The position numbers were made by a program, and so were the translations under genes. From Piezodorus guildinii (taxonomy: Eukaryota; Arthropoda; Insecta; Hemiptera; Pentatomidae): a DNA stretch of 64,000 bases. Below the pieces are notes generated by a model, which saw only the letters and a list, made by a program, of their open reading frames with translations, was not told the origin of the DNA and searched no databases. Within the stretch, counting starts at the first letter, position 1. Every line of letters begins with the position of its first letter. Location: NCBI GenBank assembly GCA_023052935.1, contig CM041294.1, forward strand, positions 21,538,635 through 21,602,634, written 5' to 3'. Positions 21,923 through 31,951 of this stretch are shown here, piece by piece.

Positions 21923-22074
21923 CGAACCCGAAGGTTCGATGCCGATACCACCAAACTTCGCCTGCACAGACTCGTCCAATGTTCACCGGTCAAGCCCAAG
22001 CCCCCGAGATCAGCCTTAATGCAATCCTCCCATCGACGCTTCGGCCTACCTTTCGGACGCCTACCAGTCGGTTC
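21905..22074 (-). pseudogene. Very short L1 LINE tail insertion with 12-bp TSD
   Basis: 170 bp, minus strand. The C-terminal code (RPKGRPKRRWEDCIKADLGGLGL-type frame) ends in a (TTA)n tail at 21905-21916. The 12-bp target duplication ACTTGCACTTAA is exact at 21893-21904 and 22075-22086. A severely 5'-truncated retrotransposition product of the family at 20086. Confidence 0.88.
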
Positions 22075-22208
22075 ACTTGCACTTAACATTCAAGATTTAA
22101 CAAGCTCCTTTCCAACTACACCCAAGATCTAACCAATTAGGTTCGGTTTAACAGAGTAACCACAGACACCCACACTATTTTAATTGGAATCATTAAGCAA
22201 TGATAAAA

Positions 22209-22424
22209 AATAACCTGTACCTCTACAACCCATGAAGGTTCTTGCGCTGAGTACATATAAAGATTCATACTGTTTCTACGCCTTAGGTGCATGAGGTGAT
22301 TAGGCCTTGATCAGGCCAAGCCGCCAGGTTTAATCTCCTATTCGAGTACCCACTTTAAAGAGGCTGGGTTTACCCCAGATGGGTCTCCATACCCTAGGAT
22401 TGCCCCCGGCTGAATTAACTGTCT
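22209..22424 (-). repeat. SINE S1 copy, 5' part missing
   Basis: Minus-strand S1 body: tail AGGTTATTTTTTA, then GGGTTGTAGAGGTACAGG-side text, the GTACTCAGCGCAAGAACC region, and GTACCCACTTTAAAGAGGCTGGG (plus strand). The tRNA-like head with the A and B boxes is absent. The tail is T-rich on the SINE strand, as in the copy at 46960. Confidence 0.75.
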
Positions 22425-23295
22425 GTATTGGACAGCAATGATAAGCAAATAGAAAATAAAGAACCAACCGGCCCACGAAAGAAATACAATAGAATGGAGG
22501 GAACACTTTAAAAAAAAATCACTAGGAACTTGGAGAAGTTCTGGGAAAGAAGCAAAATTACAATATTGCACCAAAGAAATAATCTATCACCCCAAAACAA
22601 GAGAACGACGCCGTAGAATAATTTATTAATTTCACTCAAGGATTTAATATATGTATATTATTTAATGTAAATCAAATGTTTCCAGCAAAGCTGAATACAA
22701 TTTTTATTTAAATTAACTTAAAAAAAATTTCATATAATTTAAGTTTATGTAATTGTTATTAAATTGATTTTAACAGATTTTATTTTCAAACTAGCTGTGA
22801 ACCGCAGCTTTGCTAACGAATATTGCATTTCGTATTAATTTATGTGCGTTTATAGTAAGAGTAGCTATAACAAATATCAACTATCAGCTACTCTTTGTTA
22901 TTATTTAAAGCCCGATCTAGACTTCTTCCTGTCAAATTTACAATTTCTACCACTTGTAAGTTGAAGATTTTCAAACCCAGCCTTATTGCACATCTAGACA
23001 CTAAGGCGAACCTCCAGGAACATGTTAGCTTCACAACCATAGTCATTTTTTAGATACTGCGATGACCAGAAAATTGATTGATAAATTTTATAAACATAGA
23101 CATACAGCTAATAAAAGTCCTAAATACGATTACAATAATAGTTCTGATTATTATACTCGAATAATTCTAAAGAAATAATAATTGTTATAATTTATTTAAA
23201 TTTATATATGTACGTATATGCTTCAAGATAATAACGATTAAAGCTAAAAATGACTCTTAAAATAAAACATGACTTATATAATAATATAGATTGAT
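22425..23295. other. No gene seen
   Basis: AT-rich. CTAGCTGTGAACCGCAGCTTTGCTAACG at about 22790 looks like a worn retroelement end; nothing else could be assigned. Confidence 0.45.
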
Positions 23296-23299
23296 ATAA

Positions 23300-23870
23300 A
23301 TATAGTTTCCGCAACCTTCTTTACTCCCTAGTGGCCTCATCTCTCTTTGGACCAAATATTTTCCCTGTAGTATCTTACTATCGAAAATTATCTTACTGTT
23401 CGTCCTTCAAAGTAAGCGGCTACATTTCACATCCGTAAAGGACCGTCGGAAGAATAATAGTTTTATAACTTCTAACCTTAAAGTTTTTAGACAGAAGCCT
23501 CGAGTTAAGTAATTTCGCAACTGAATAATAACACGCATTTCCCGCCTATAACCGGGACCTTATTTTCTCCTGGACTTAGTTTTTCTCGTTATCATTGAAC
23601 CTAAATACTTAAATTTCTCTACGTGTTCAAAAGTATGCCCTGATACATCAATATCACTAAGATCACCACCGTCTCTGCTACTAATCATATATTTTTTCTT
23701 ATCGGTATTTATTTCGAGTCCTATTTTTTTTACCGGTTTTTAATTTATTAGTTATCGTGTCTTCCCCTAACAGTACCAAATCATCGGCGTTTCCCAGAAC
23801 CGAAATTTTACCAACCAGATTTAATCCTTTCTCAGTACACGTCACCTTTTCTTTGACATATTCTAAAGCG
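23300..23870 (-). pseudogene. LINE reverse-transcriptase fragment (family L1)
   Basis: Minus strand, broken by several stops. It shows the region around the catalytic loop (GNADDLVLLGED, a variant of Y/FADD), then YMISS...VEKFKYLGSMI, and near the low-coordinate end a worn form of the FGPKRDEATGEF block that starts the 20-kb L1 fragment. The high-coordinate edge at about 23870 joins a truncated Helitron in frame, which creates a spurious 147-codon reading frame (23699-24142). Confidence 0.75.
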
Positions 23871-23875
23871 ATTTC

Positions 23876-24348
23876 GTCTGCGTCAATTTCTGCTATTATG
23901 ATCGCTATTAAGAAGTTTTTAAAAGCATATATATGAAAGAACATCCGCGTAAATGACATTTTTAGTTTTATTTTCATGTGGCAGAAGAACATACTGATTT
24001 TCTCCGCAACCCGATCTTGGCGTAAATCAATTCCTACGTGTTTAAATGTTTGGCCCTGTGATTTATTAATTGTTACAGCAAAAGATAAATTATGGGGAAA
24101 TTGAATTATTTTAAAAATAAAAAGTAAATCATTTGGAATCATAGGGATGCGAGGTTTTTTTCCCCTAATTTTTCCCGTCTTTTTCCTGATTTTTCGCTCC
24201 TATTGGTCGCATGATGTTATATAGCCTGTAGCCTTCCTCGATAAATGGACTATCCAACACAAAAAGAATTTTTCATTTCGGACCAGTACTTTCTGAGATT
24301 AGCGCGTTCAAACAAACAAACTCTTTAGCTTTATAATATTAGTATAGA
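23876..24348 (-). mobile_element. Helitron with helicase C-terminal remnant, 3' end lost
   Basis: On the minus strand it begins at 24348 with TCTATACTAATATTATAAAG. Its distal part is open and reads FPHNLSFAVTINKSQGQT and FKHVGIDLR, the last conserved motif of the Pif1-type helicase domain of RepHel proteins. The final dozen bases (hairpin and CTAG) are replaced by LINE sequence at about 23875. It shows that this family's short copies derive from an autonomous Helitron that encoded a helicase. Confidence 0.8.
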
Positions 24349-24404
24349 TAAGATTAGTGTCATAGAATTACCGTTCTATTAATTAATTCTTTAATCAGGT
24401 TGCT

Positions 24405-25168
24405 GAACAGTATCCTTCACCTTAATATCTCATTCGTCCTAAACAAATTCGTCAACTCCGGCTTTATCTTGTCAAACGTTTAAAGGTTTTCAACTTATAA
24501 ATCTTATCATACGAGACTGAAATGACCAGAAACTGCTCGCCTATCTCAGCTAATTCAAACTTGTTCAGACTTTGTTGTAGTTTAACTTTCCTGACCACTA
24601 AACCATCGAATGCTTTCAATACGAAATCCCCAGTACTTCTTCCTTTGATACGAATGAAATCACCTGGGACTTAACTGTTCTACATTTTGCCAATTTGGTC
24701 CGAACCAGATTTTATAGCTTCCATGACAATCTATATTCTCTTTTAATCAATTACTTTCAATTCTTGCTTCCTCTTCAATAGGTCAAAATCTTCCGAAACA
24801 TCTAAAAAAATATGATTACCATAAAATATTTCTGACTTGGAATTCTAATAGGAGTGCTTCTATTCACTGTTTTTCTGTGACTTTTGTTTGATTTGCTGTT
24901 CTATATTTTGACCATGTTGCGTCCTTCTAAAAGAATTATTTTCAGGAGATTTCATTTCTGTCTGTCCTGATGAAAAAGGAACGTTGTGCTATGGATCGAG
25001 AATATTGGGAGGAATAGAAATAATTTGTATATATTTTATTGTAATTTTATGCTTTGTAAATATTGTATGAATGTAGTATGTATGATATCTTTCAGCACTA
25101 CTATTGATGTCCAAATAGGGACAGATTGTAATTTTACTCAATAAAAATTGTAGTTGAAAAAAAAAAAA
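24405..25168 (+). pseudogene. Old Jockey 3' fragment with 3' UTR
   Basis: Heavily decayed: the order of landmarks (TATCCTTCACCT.., GAGACTGAAATGACCAGAAACTGCTCG, ACCATCGAATGC) follows the Jockey C-terminal region. The 3' end is clear: TGTCCAAATAGGGACAGATTGTAATTTTACTCAATAAAAATTG then about 12 A, matching the 3' UTRs at 21.4 and 35.2 kb. Confidence 0.65.
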
Positions 25169-25249
25169 GAAATAATTTAGTATCATTTCAAATAGAACAG
25201 TTTCCGGGCTTAAAGCAAAAACGTTTCTTAGAAGGGCTATTCCAAAAAT

Positions 25250-25590
25250 AGACCCCTCCACAGCTAGAAAAGGGATAGCGGAGAACCAAGGAGTCTTAGC
25301 CCGGACAGGAAAGGAAGCGGAAGTCCACGGGAGGAGGTTGAGGGGTCAAGCCAGAGAACAAATATGCAGATTTGTCAAAAGGTAACTTCATGTTATATTA
25401 TGTGGTAAATAGGAACCTCAGTATTCTCGTTAATATCAATGCCTCACTGTATTAGGTTTTATGTGTAATAATAATGTGTTTTTATGTGAACTATTTTATA
25501 AATAAATGTATATTTTAAGTTAATTACTTTCTTACCCTTTATGCCACCGAACATAGTATTTTATGGCATCCCTTATGGGGATTAATAAAA
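25250..25590 (+). repeat. LTR-like repeat (tentative) with inverted partner
   Basis: Purine-rich GC-richer head, then an AT-rich body ending CTTACCCTTTATGCCACCGAACATAGTATTTTATGGCATCCC. A relative is at 3960-4330. The last 40 bp (25535-25575) recur inverted at 25956-25996 (GATGCCATAATATACTATG, TTCGGTGGCATAAAGGGTAA). CATCCCTTATGGGG just outside could be a primer-site-like sequence, but no LTR pair or coding region is present. Confidence 0.35.
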
Positions 25591-26262
25591 AACAAAACCC
25601 TGTCTAATATTCAAAAACCTTTAAGGGTGGTTTAAACGCTTACACGAGCAAAATACAATAAATAACAAAAAACTAACCACTTTAACAAAACTAACCACTT
25701 TTAAGACCTTAAAACAGTAGGGAGACAATTAACCAACAAGCCTAACAAAAATCATTGTATGCACAAGACACTAACAAGTAAATATAAATTAATGAAGCTT
25801 TAATACACTTACTAATACTCTCTAATAAGATTCTTATATAAAACTATGACTAAATTACCCTAATGCCACCTATAACACTGACTTTTAATTATCTTATAAA
25901 TTTTTGCTAATTGAATTTATGATACCAATAGTGAATTGATAAATCCGTCTCTGGCTGGATGCCATAATATACTATGTTCGGTGGCATAAAGGGTAATAAT
26001 AATATATAAACAGTTAGAATATTATAATAATAAGAATAGTAGTTGGAAGGATGGCATATGACATCAATACTATTATTAAAATAAACAAATAAATCTCTTT
26101 ATTTGTTTTCGAGCTAGCACATACAAAGGGAGTTGAGTTTTACAATATTAAATCGGTTAAACATAAATCAAATAGATATATTATAACTCTACTAAACCAA
26201 ATAAGCTTCCTTAACTAAAATGAATACCTAATAAAAGGCAAAATAAAATGTAACTCTAGAAA
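25591..26262. other. No gene; inverted arm at 25956-25996
   Basis: AT-rich, otherwise unassigned. Confidence 0.5.
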
Positions 26263-26751
26263 TCTTTACTAATATTATAAAGCTGAAGAGTTTGTTTGTT
26301 TGAACGCGCTAATCTCAGAAGCTACTGGTTCGAATTGAAAAATTCTTTTTGCGTTGGATAGTCTATATATCGAGGAAGGTTATAGGCTATATAACATCAC
26401 CCTGCAACCAATAGCAGAAGAATCAGTTGAAAATGTAGAAAAACAGATGAAATTAACCTCGCATCCTGATAAGTCCAAATGATTCACATTTTAATTTTAA
26501 AATAATTCAATTTCCCGTTATTTTTTGTGATAACAAGTAATTAATCAAAGGGGCCAACATTTAAACACGTAAGAATCGATTCACGTCAAAATCGGATTGC
26601 GTAGAAAATCAGCATGTTCTTCTGCCACAAGAAAATAAAACCAAAAATATCATTTATGAAGAAGTACTTAAAAATATATTGTTTTAAAAACTTCTTACTA
26701 GCGATCATAATAACAGAAATGGACACAGACGAAGTCGCGGGCAACAGATAG
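26263..26751 (+). mobile_element. Non-autonomous Helitron H2a
   Basis: 5' TCTTTACTAATATTATAAAG; 3' GCGGGCAACAGATAG (CTAG changed to ATAG). About 490 bp. The next Helitron begins at the following base. The interior is a decayed helicase C-terminal region. Confidence 0.8.
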
Positions 26752-27264
26752 TCTATACTAATATTATAAAGATGAAGAGTTTGTTTGTTAGAACGCACTA
26801 ATCAAAGAAACTACCGGCTCGAATCGAAAAATTCTTTTTGTGTTGGATAGTCCATTTATCAAGGAAGGCTTTAAGTTACATAGCATCACGGTGCAAATCT
26901 GAAAATGTGGAAATAGGGATATTAACTTGGCATCCCAGTGATTCCATATGATTTATCTTTTAATTTTAAAATAATTCAATTTTCCGTAAATTTATCTTTT
27001 GCCGTAACAATTGATAAATCACAGGGGTAACATTTAAGCACGTAGAAATCGATATACGTCAAGACTTTTTTTCACACGGCCAACTATTTGTCGCATTGTC
27101 AAGATCGGGTTGCGGAGAAAATCAGTATGTTCTTCTGCCAGGAGAAACTAAACCTAAAAATATCATTTACGCAGAAGTACTTTAAAATATATTCTTTTAA
27201 AAACTTCCGAGTAGCGATCATAATAACAGACATTGACGCAGATGAAGTCGCGAGCAACAGCTAG
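26752..27264 (+). mobile_element. Non-autonomous Helitron H2b
   Basis: 5' TCTATACTAATATTATAAAG at 26752; 3' GCGAGCAACAGCTAG at 27264 followed by T. 513 bp, in direct head-to-tail contact with H2a. It carries the uninterrupted form of the site where H1 has its Tc1-like insert (CAACTATTTGTCGC at about 27085). Confidence 0.83.
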
Positions 27265-27414
27265 TATCAAATAAAATTAAAAAAATCATAAATATTATAA
27301 CAGATTCAATTATTGTTATTTTGGTAATGAGCTTAAATTGATATTGTTCTTGAATAGATAGATAAATATTTCTTAGCTTTAAACAAACTAATTCTGGGGG
27401 AGGGAGGGAGGTGA

Positions 27415-27581
27415 TGTAGCGGAGTGGGTACCCTAACCTTCAGCTAATCGTACCACTCGCAGGCATGAATCGCGTTAGCCACTTGGTCACATAATTCGTC
27501 TAATTCATATTTTTGTTGTGAATATTTTTGATATGTTCATTAAATTTATTTGTATATATTTTATAAAATGTGTACCAGGTG
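27415..27581 (+). repeat. SINE-like repeat S3, plus copy
   Basis: Begins TGTAGCGGAGTGGGTACC, which fits a tRNA A box (TAGCGGAGTGG). A possible B box (GGCATGAATCGC) is poor. The body ends AAAATGTGTACCAGGTG. An inverted copy at 33780-33948 matches over about 165 bp. Assignment as a tRNA-derived SINE rests on the A box and on the A-rich run after the other copy. Confidence 0.55.
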
Positions 27582-27939
27582 GCTAACAAAAAAGTAACCT
27601 TCCTGTAAATAAAACATCTGTTTTAAAAAAATTCCGGGAGCTGTGCTTTGACACAAGCCATTTCTACGGGTTGTGAAATTACCGGCGGAGTTACGATCTC
27701 TTCGTCGTCTAGCGTGAGAAGATTAAACACATCCTTCGATGCCATTTTTGTAAAAAAGCTTATTAAAACTATGTCGGGGTCACCAATTTAACGCGTTTCG
27801 TTAAAACTAATTCTTACTTATAAATTTAAACTTTTATAACCAAAAAGCATATTTTATTATCTTCATACAAGCCTTATCAACAACATTAAAAAAACAAATG
27901 TTTTATTTACAGGAATGTTACTTTTTCGTCAGCCACCTG
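27576..27939. mobile_element. Foldback element of 364 bp
   Basis: Inverted ends of about 40 bp: CAGGTGGCTAACAAAAAAG at 27576 and the complement of GTCAGCCACCTG at 27939, matching on through AGTAACNTTCCTGTAAATAAAACAT. The flanks (GTAC and AAATTTTATA/TATAAAATG) extend the symmetry. The interior contains a short minus-strand reading frame and a primer-site-like string. It may be a true inverted-repeat transposon or two pieces of one repeat joined head to head. Confidence 0.6.
27623..27745 (-). CDS. Short ORF, possibly a gag N-terminus fragment
   Basis: 40 codons from ATG at 27745 to TAA at 27623. It opens MASKDVFNLLTLDDEEIVTPP and ends KAQLPEFF; acidic, no domain recognised. About 25 nt upstream the minus strand reads TTGGTGACCCCGACAT, similar to a sequence found just inside the 5' LTR of many arthropod Ty3/gypsy-type elements. 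This suggests a captured 5' piece of such an element. It could equally be a chance frame inside a foldback repeat; too short to settle. Confidence 0.3.
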   Translation of the reverse strand: MASKDVFNLLTLDDEEIVTPPVISQPVEMACVKAQLPEFF

Positions 27940-27948
27940 GTACAAATT

Positions 27949-28814
27949 TTATACAGACTACTGAACAGAAATTCTAAACTATCCATAGAAAACAAACTGC
28001 TAATATACAAGACAGTACTGAAACCTGTGAAATCTGTGGGGGACAGCCATACATCAAAGTCATTTAATCCTTCCAATCCTCTTGTAAAATGTATATTGGA
28101 GTTTTAGCATTGTCTAGATTCTCCACTGACGTGCTTTATGCTTGAGGATTGTATATATTTACGAGTGACTTTTGTAAATATTCTTATTGATTCTTTTTTG
28201 TATATTGTATTATTATTTTATAAATTTATTGTTTGGTATATATTATGTGAATGTAGTATGAATGTTGTGCATTATCACTATTAAAAATGTCCCAATAAGG
28301 ACAGACTGTAATATTACTCAATAAAAATTGTTTCAAACAATAAAAAAAAATATGCATTGTACTAATTACTAAAGATAAAGACAATATCTGGAGTGATTTA
28401 GCGCGAATCATCTGAACGGGAGGATTTCCTGGTCTTTACGAAACACCCCAATAATCTATTTTGAGTAGGAAAGTAGGAAATAGCACCTGTATCTACCTCA
28501 GCGTCGTTAGTTACCGCAGATTCTCCTAGCTGGCACTTTCCACGTGAGTTATGTTGGTCCTTCTTCGCAAAAGGGACAAGTGGTTTCGGTCACGCAATAG
28601 CTTCATCACTCAGATAAGGAGCTGTTAATTTAGCGACGAGTGCAATGGAACCACTTGCGAAAATAAAATTAATTAATAAGGAGTATTTATAAATTTATAT
28701 TTGTCATTTTCAGTAGACAATACATTAAAAGAGTGATGATTCTAAAATTTCAAACAAGGCGCTGCGATCAATTTATCTAGTGCTACTTGTACTTAATAAT
28801 AATAATAGGCTTAC
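27949..28814 (+). repeat. Duplicated segment, copy 2 (866 bp)
   Basis: Second copy of 21057-21922, over 99% identical by eye and without indels. The left junction fuses TTTTATACAGAC of the Jockey tail to the foldback element; the right end is GGCTTAC, inside the L1 tail, where the family B element is inserted. Because it starts inside one LINE and stops inside another, it is a DNA-level duplication and not a retroposed unit. Confidence 0.93.
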
Positions 28815-29275
28815 TTTTTTTTTTTTTTTTTTTTTTGAATTGATACAATCTTTTTAAATTGCTTTATTGAGAAGTAATACAATCTGCCACTATCTTGGAC
28901 AATAAGTATTAGAGATAAAAGAAGTCATTCATTCCATATGTACAGAGTAAAACAAACAAAAAATAAAATACCTCAATAACAAATGAAAAAAAAAAATGAA
29001 TAAAAATAAAATAAAATAAATGAAATAAAAGAAAATAATTATAATCTTGGCCACATTCATACCTATATACAATATTTACATACTGCCCCTGGGAACTCCG
29101 AATCGAACCTCTGCATCCAGAAATGGATGCCGAAGCACAATGTCAGGAGATCCCAGCGCCTCTCAGTCAGCCGCGTCACCAATCTAGTCAGTGGAGACTG
29201 AGTGAGGGCGCTAGAGCCATACACTCTCAGGCATGAGTGGAGAAGTTGGCCATTGCCAGCACTCCAATTGCTTAT

Positions 29276-31951
29276 TTATAAGAGATCTCTCGGCCACTGC
29301 CGCCTCAACCGACGAGGAGGGTTGTAAGGATGGTTGGTACTAGATAGAGATTGTGCCAGAGGATTAGGAAGAAGAGTAAGTTTCTGATGGAAGGTTGAGA
29401 ATTTGGATGGGATGAGGTCAAGGACATAAGGGATCTTGAGGTCATGATGTAAGGTCTTGTTTGTAACATAATAGGGAGCATTGACTATTGTTCTAAGGAC
29501 TTTGGACTGAAAGGATTGGATACGTTTGATGTTCGAAAATTTAGTAGTACCCCATAGTTCAATTCCGTAGGTCCACATAGGTTTGAGAATTGTCTTGTAA
29601 ATTAATAGTTTGTTTCCAACGGAAAGTTGTGATGTTCTGTTCAGTTGTCTATATAACTGTCCGTATCTTCTGTTGAGCTCTTGTCTTTTAAGTCGAGTAT
29701 GTGGGTTCCAGGTCAGTCTTTTGTCTAGTAGGAAACCCAAATACCGGACTGTGTCGGAACAGGGAAGTGGTTTAGAGTTGAAATGAACTTGTGGACAGGA
29801 TTTACGTCGGAGGGTGAAGGTGACGTGCTTACTTTTGGTTTGATTGACTTTGATGCGCCAATTATCGCACCAATGTTCAATCAAGGAGAGGTGTCTTTGG
29901 AGATGGAAAGATGCTAGTTCTGGATCTGAATGGGTTGATAGAATGGCAGTATCATCGGCAAAAGATGCTAGGAAGGTATCAGGATCTAAAGGTATATCAG
30001 CTGTAAACAAGATATAGAGGACAGGACCTAGGACGCTTCCTTGAGGTACGCCGGCCTCGATTGGGTAACAAGTGGAGAACTCTGAACCACAGCGGACTCT
30101 GAAGGAACGGTTAGAGAGATAGGATCTTAGGATTAGATATAGGGATTGGGGTAATACGGATTTTAGTTTGAAAAGCAAGCCATCGTGCCAGACCCGGTCG
30201 AATGCCTGAGCAATGTCCAGAAAGGCACCAGTGCAGTACTGCTTGTTTTCAAGTGCAGAGGATAAATGGTCAACCACTCTTAGACCTTGCTGTACAGTGG
30301 AGTGCCCAGAGCGGAATCCGAACTGGTGGGAAGGAATTTCAATTAACTGTAGGATACGCTTAAGTAGGATTTTTTCAAAAATTTTTGAAAGGATAGGGAG
30401 GAGGCTGATTGGTCTGTAGGATGAGGCGTTGTTGGGAAGTTTACCAGGTTTAAGAAAGAGGATAATAATGGAGTGTTTCCACAACAGAGGAAAGTGGGCT
30501 GTGCGGAGGATACAATTATACAGGTAAGTAAGGAATATAATTGCTTTTTTAGGCAGTTGTCGAATGATCTTGGAGCAGAGGAGGTCATGGCCAGGAGATT
30601 TACGAGGTTTTAGTTTATTTATAAGGAATTTGACCTCAGAGGGGTTAACAGCTTTAGGAGGTAGAGAGAGAGGTATTGGTGAAGAGAGGAATTCTTCTAC
30701 GCCATCAATATGAGTGGAATTGTGGTTGGGATGGGGGGTGAATATGTTAGATAGGTACTGGGCAAATTCTTCTGCTCTAGTCTCCTCTGACGAAGCCCAG
30801 GAACCATCAGCTCGTCGGAGAGGATGTGTGATGGTATGATGGTTAAGTACCTTTTTGGTTATTCTCCAGAGAGAATTGTCGGTTACGGATAATGAGGAGA
30901 GGTAGGAATTGTAGGAGTTGGATCTAAAGGAGTCTAATTTCTGTTTAACTAATTTGGTATAATAGTTGTAGGATTTCCGATCGTCTGGGTGCCTGGTTCT
31001 TTGCCAGAGGATTCTGGAGCATCGCTTAGTGTGGATTAGATCTAGGAGGTCTTGGAGTATAGGATTCTTCTTGTAGTGAAGAGGGGAAGGGGTAGGTGAA
31101 GATGCATTCCAGGCTGCTTGTTGGATCAGGGTGGTGAAGGAATTAACAGCATCGTCTAGTTCTTGAGGAGTTTTGAGGGATACTCTGAGGTCTATTGCAT
31201 TGGTTATGATTTCACGGAAGAGGGTCCAGTTAACTGGGCCTCTTAGGAATGACGGAGGAGGGAGTTTTAGTATAGGTGATAATGAAAGAGTTAGGATAAG
31301 AGGGCTGTGATCTGAGGATAGGTCATCGAGCCGGGAGACAGATTGATTTAGCGGTCCTAGGCCTTTGTGGATAAAGATATCTAGTAGGTCGGGATTACGG
31401 CTAGGATCGGTGGGCCAATAGGTAGGAGAGTCGGGAGAGAGGATGTTACTATGGGTGGAACAGAGTGCAGACTGCAGGGTTCGCCCGCGAGAATTCGTAG
31501 TTCTAGCCCCCCACTGCTGGTGTTTTGCATTTAAGTCTGCACCTATAAGGAAATGATGGTCTAGAGAATTTAGGAAGGAATTGAATTGGATTGCGGAAAT
31601 CGGTATTTTAGGCGGGGAGTATGCTGCTACCACTGTTAAAGGAAAATGACTGGTTTGTATTTTTATAGCAGTGGTTTGAAGAAAATCATGAACTGGTAGG
31701 GGAAATGAGTGGTGGGAGAGGGAGCTATGGATGATGACCGCAGTGCCGGCATGAGCTGTTCCATCGGGATGGTCTGTTCTGTATATTTGGTAGTCAGGGA
31801 TGTTGAATAATCGTTTGTTAGTCAGTCGTGTTTCAGTTATAAGGGCTATGTCAATATGTTTGTCATGTAGTAATGTAGTTAGTTCGTTAACGTGATTTCG
31901 AACTCCATTCGCATTCCAAAGAAGAATGGAAAAGGACTTTTTTGGTGTCAT
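29276..31951 (-). CDS. Jockey family B ORF2: endonuclease/reverse transcriptase
   Basis: 891 residues, intact. Endonuclease: LLWNANGVRNH, TETRLT, YSPPK, GADLNAKHQQWG (~134), PDLLDIF, SSDHSPL (~210). Reverse transcriptase: KSPGHDLL, YRPISLLPILSKIFEK, FLDIAQAFDRVW (~579), GVPQGSVLGPVLY and SFADDTAIL (~664), i.e. FADD instead of the YADD of family A. The basic C-terminus is PPRRLRRQWPRDLL. No RNase H. The start codon directly follows the ORF1 stop (TAAATG), consistent with coupled translation. Protein layout is the same as in family A but sequence is clearly distinct. Confidence 0.95.
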   Translation of the reverse strand: MTPKKSFSILLWNANGVRNHVNELTTLLHDKHIDIALITETRLTNKRLFNIPDYQIYRTDHPDGTAHAGTAVIIHSSLSHHSFPLPVHDFLQTTAIKIQTSHFPLTVVAAYSPPKIPISAIQFNSFLNSLDHHFLIGADLNAKHQQWGARTTNSRGRTLQSALCSTHSNILSPDSPTYWPTDPSRNPDLLDIFIHKGLGPLNQSVSRLDDLSSDHSPLILTLSLSPILKLPPPSFLRGPVNWTLFREIITNAIDLRVSLKTPQELDDAVNSFTTLIQQAAWNASSPTPSPLHYKKNPILQDLLDLIHTKRCSRILWQRTRHPDDRKSYNYYTKLVKQKLDSFRSNSYNSYLSSLSVTDNSLWRITKKVLNHHTITHPLRRADGSWASSEETRAEEFAQYLSNIFTPHPNHNSTHIDGVEEFLSSPIPLSLPPKAVNPSEVKFLINKLKPRKSPGHDLLCSKIIRQLPKKAIIFLTYLYNCILRTAHFPLLWKHSIIILFLKPGKLPNNASSYRPISLLPILSKIFEKILLKRILQLIEIPSHQFGFRSGHSTVQQGLRVVDHLSSALENKQYCTGAFLDIAQAFDRVWHDGLLFKLKSVLPQSLYLILRSYLSNRSFRVRCGSEFSTCYPIEAGVPQGSVLGPVLYILFTADIPLDPDTFLASFADDTAILSTHSDPELASFHLQRHLSLIEHWCDNWRIKVNQTKSKHVTFTLRRKSCPQVHFNSKPLPCSDTVRYLGFLLDKRLTWNPHTRLKRQELNRRYGQLYRQLNRTSQLSVGNKLLIYKTILKPMWTYGIELWGTTKFSNIKRIQSFQSKVLRTIVNAPYYVTNKTLHHDLKIPYVLDLIPSKFSTFHQKLTLLPNPLAQSLSSTNHPYNPPRRLRRQWPRDLL

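Noticed and set aside
23630..24142. Host Pif1 helicase gene
   Set aside because: Only the last helicase motif is present, preceded by Helitron terminal sequence and followed by LINE code; it is a transposon remnant.
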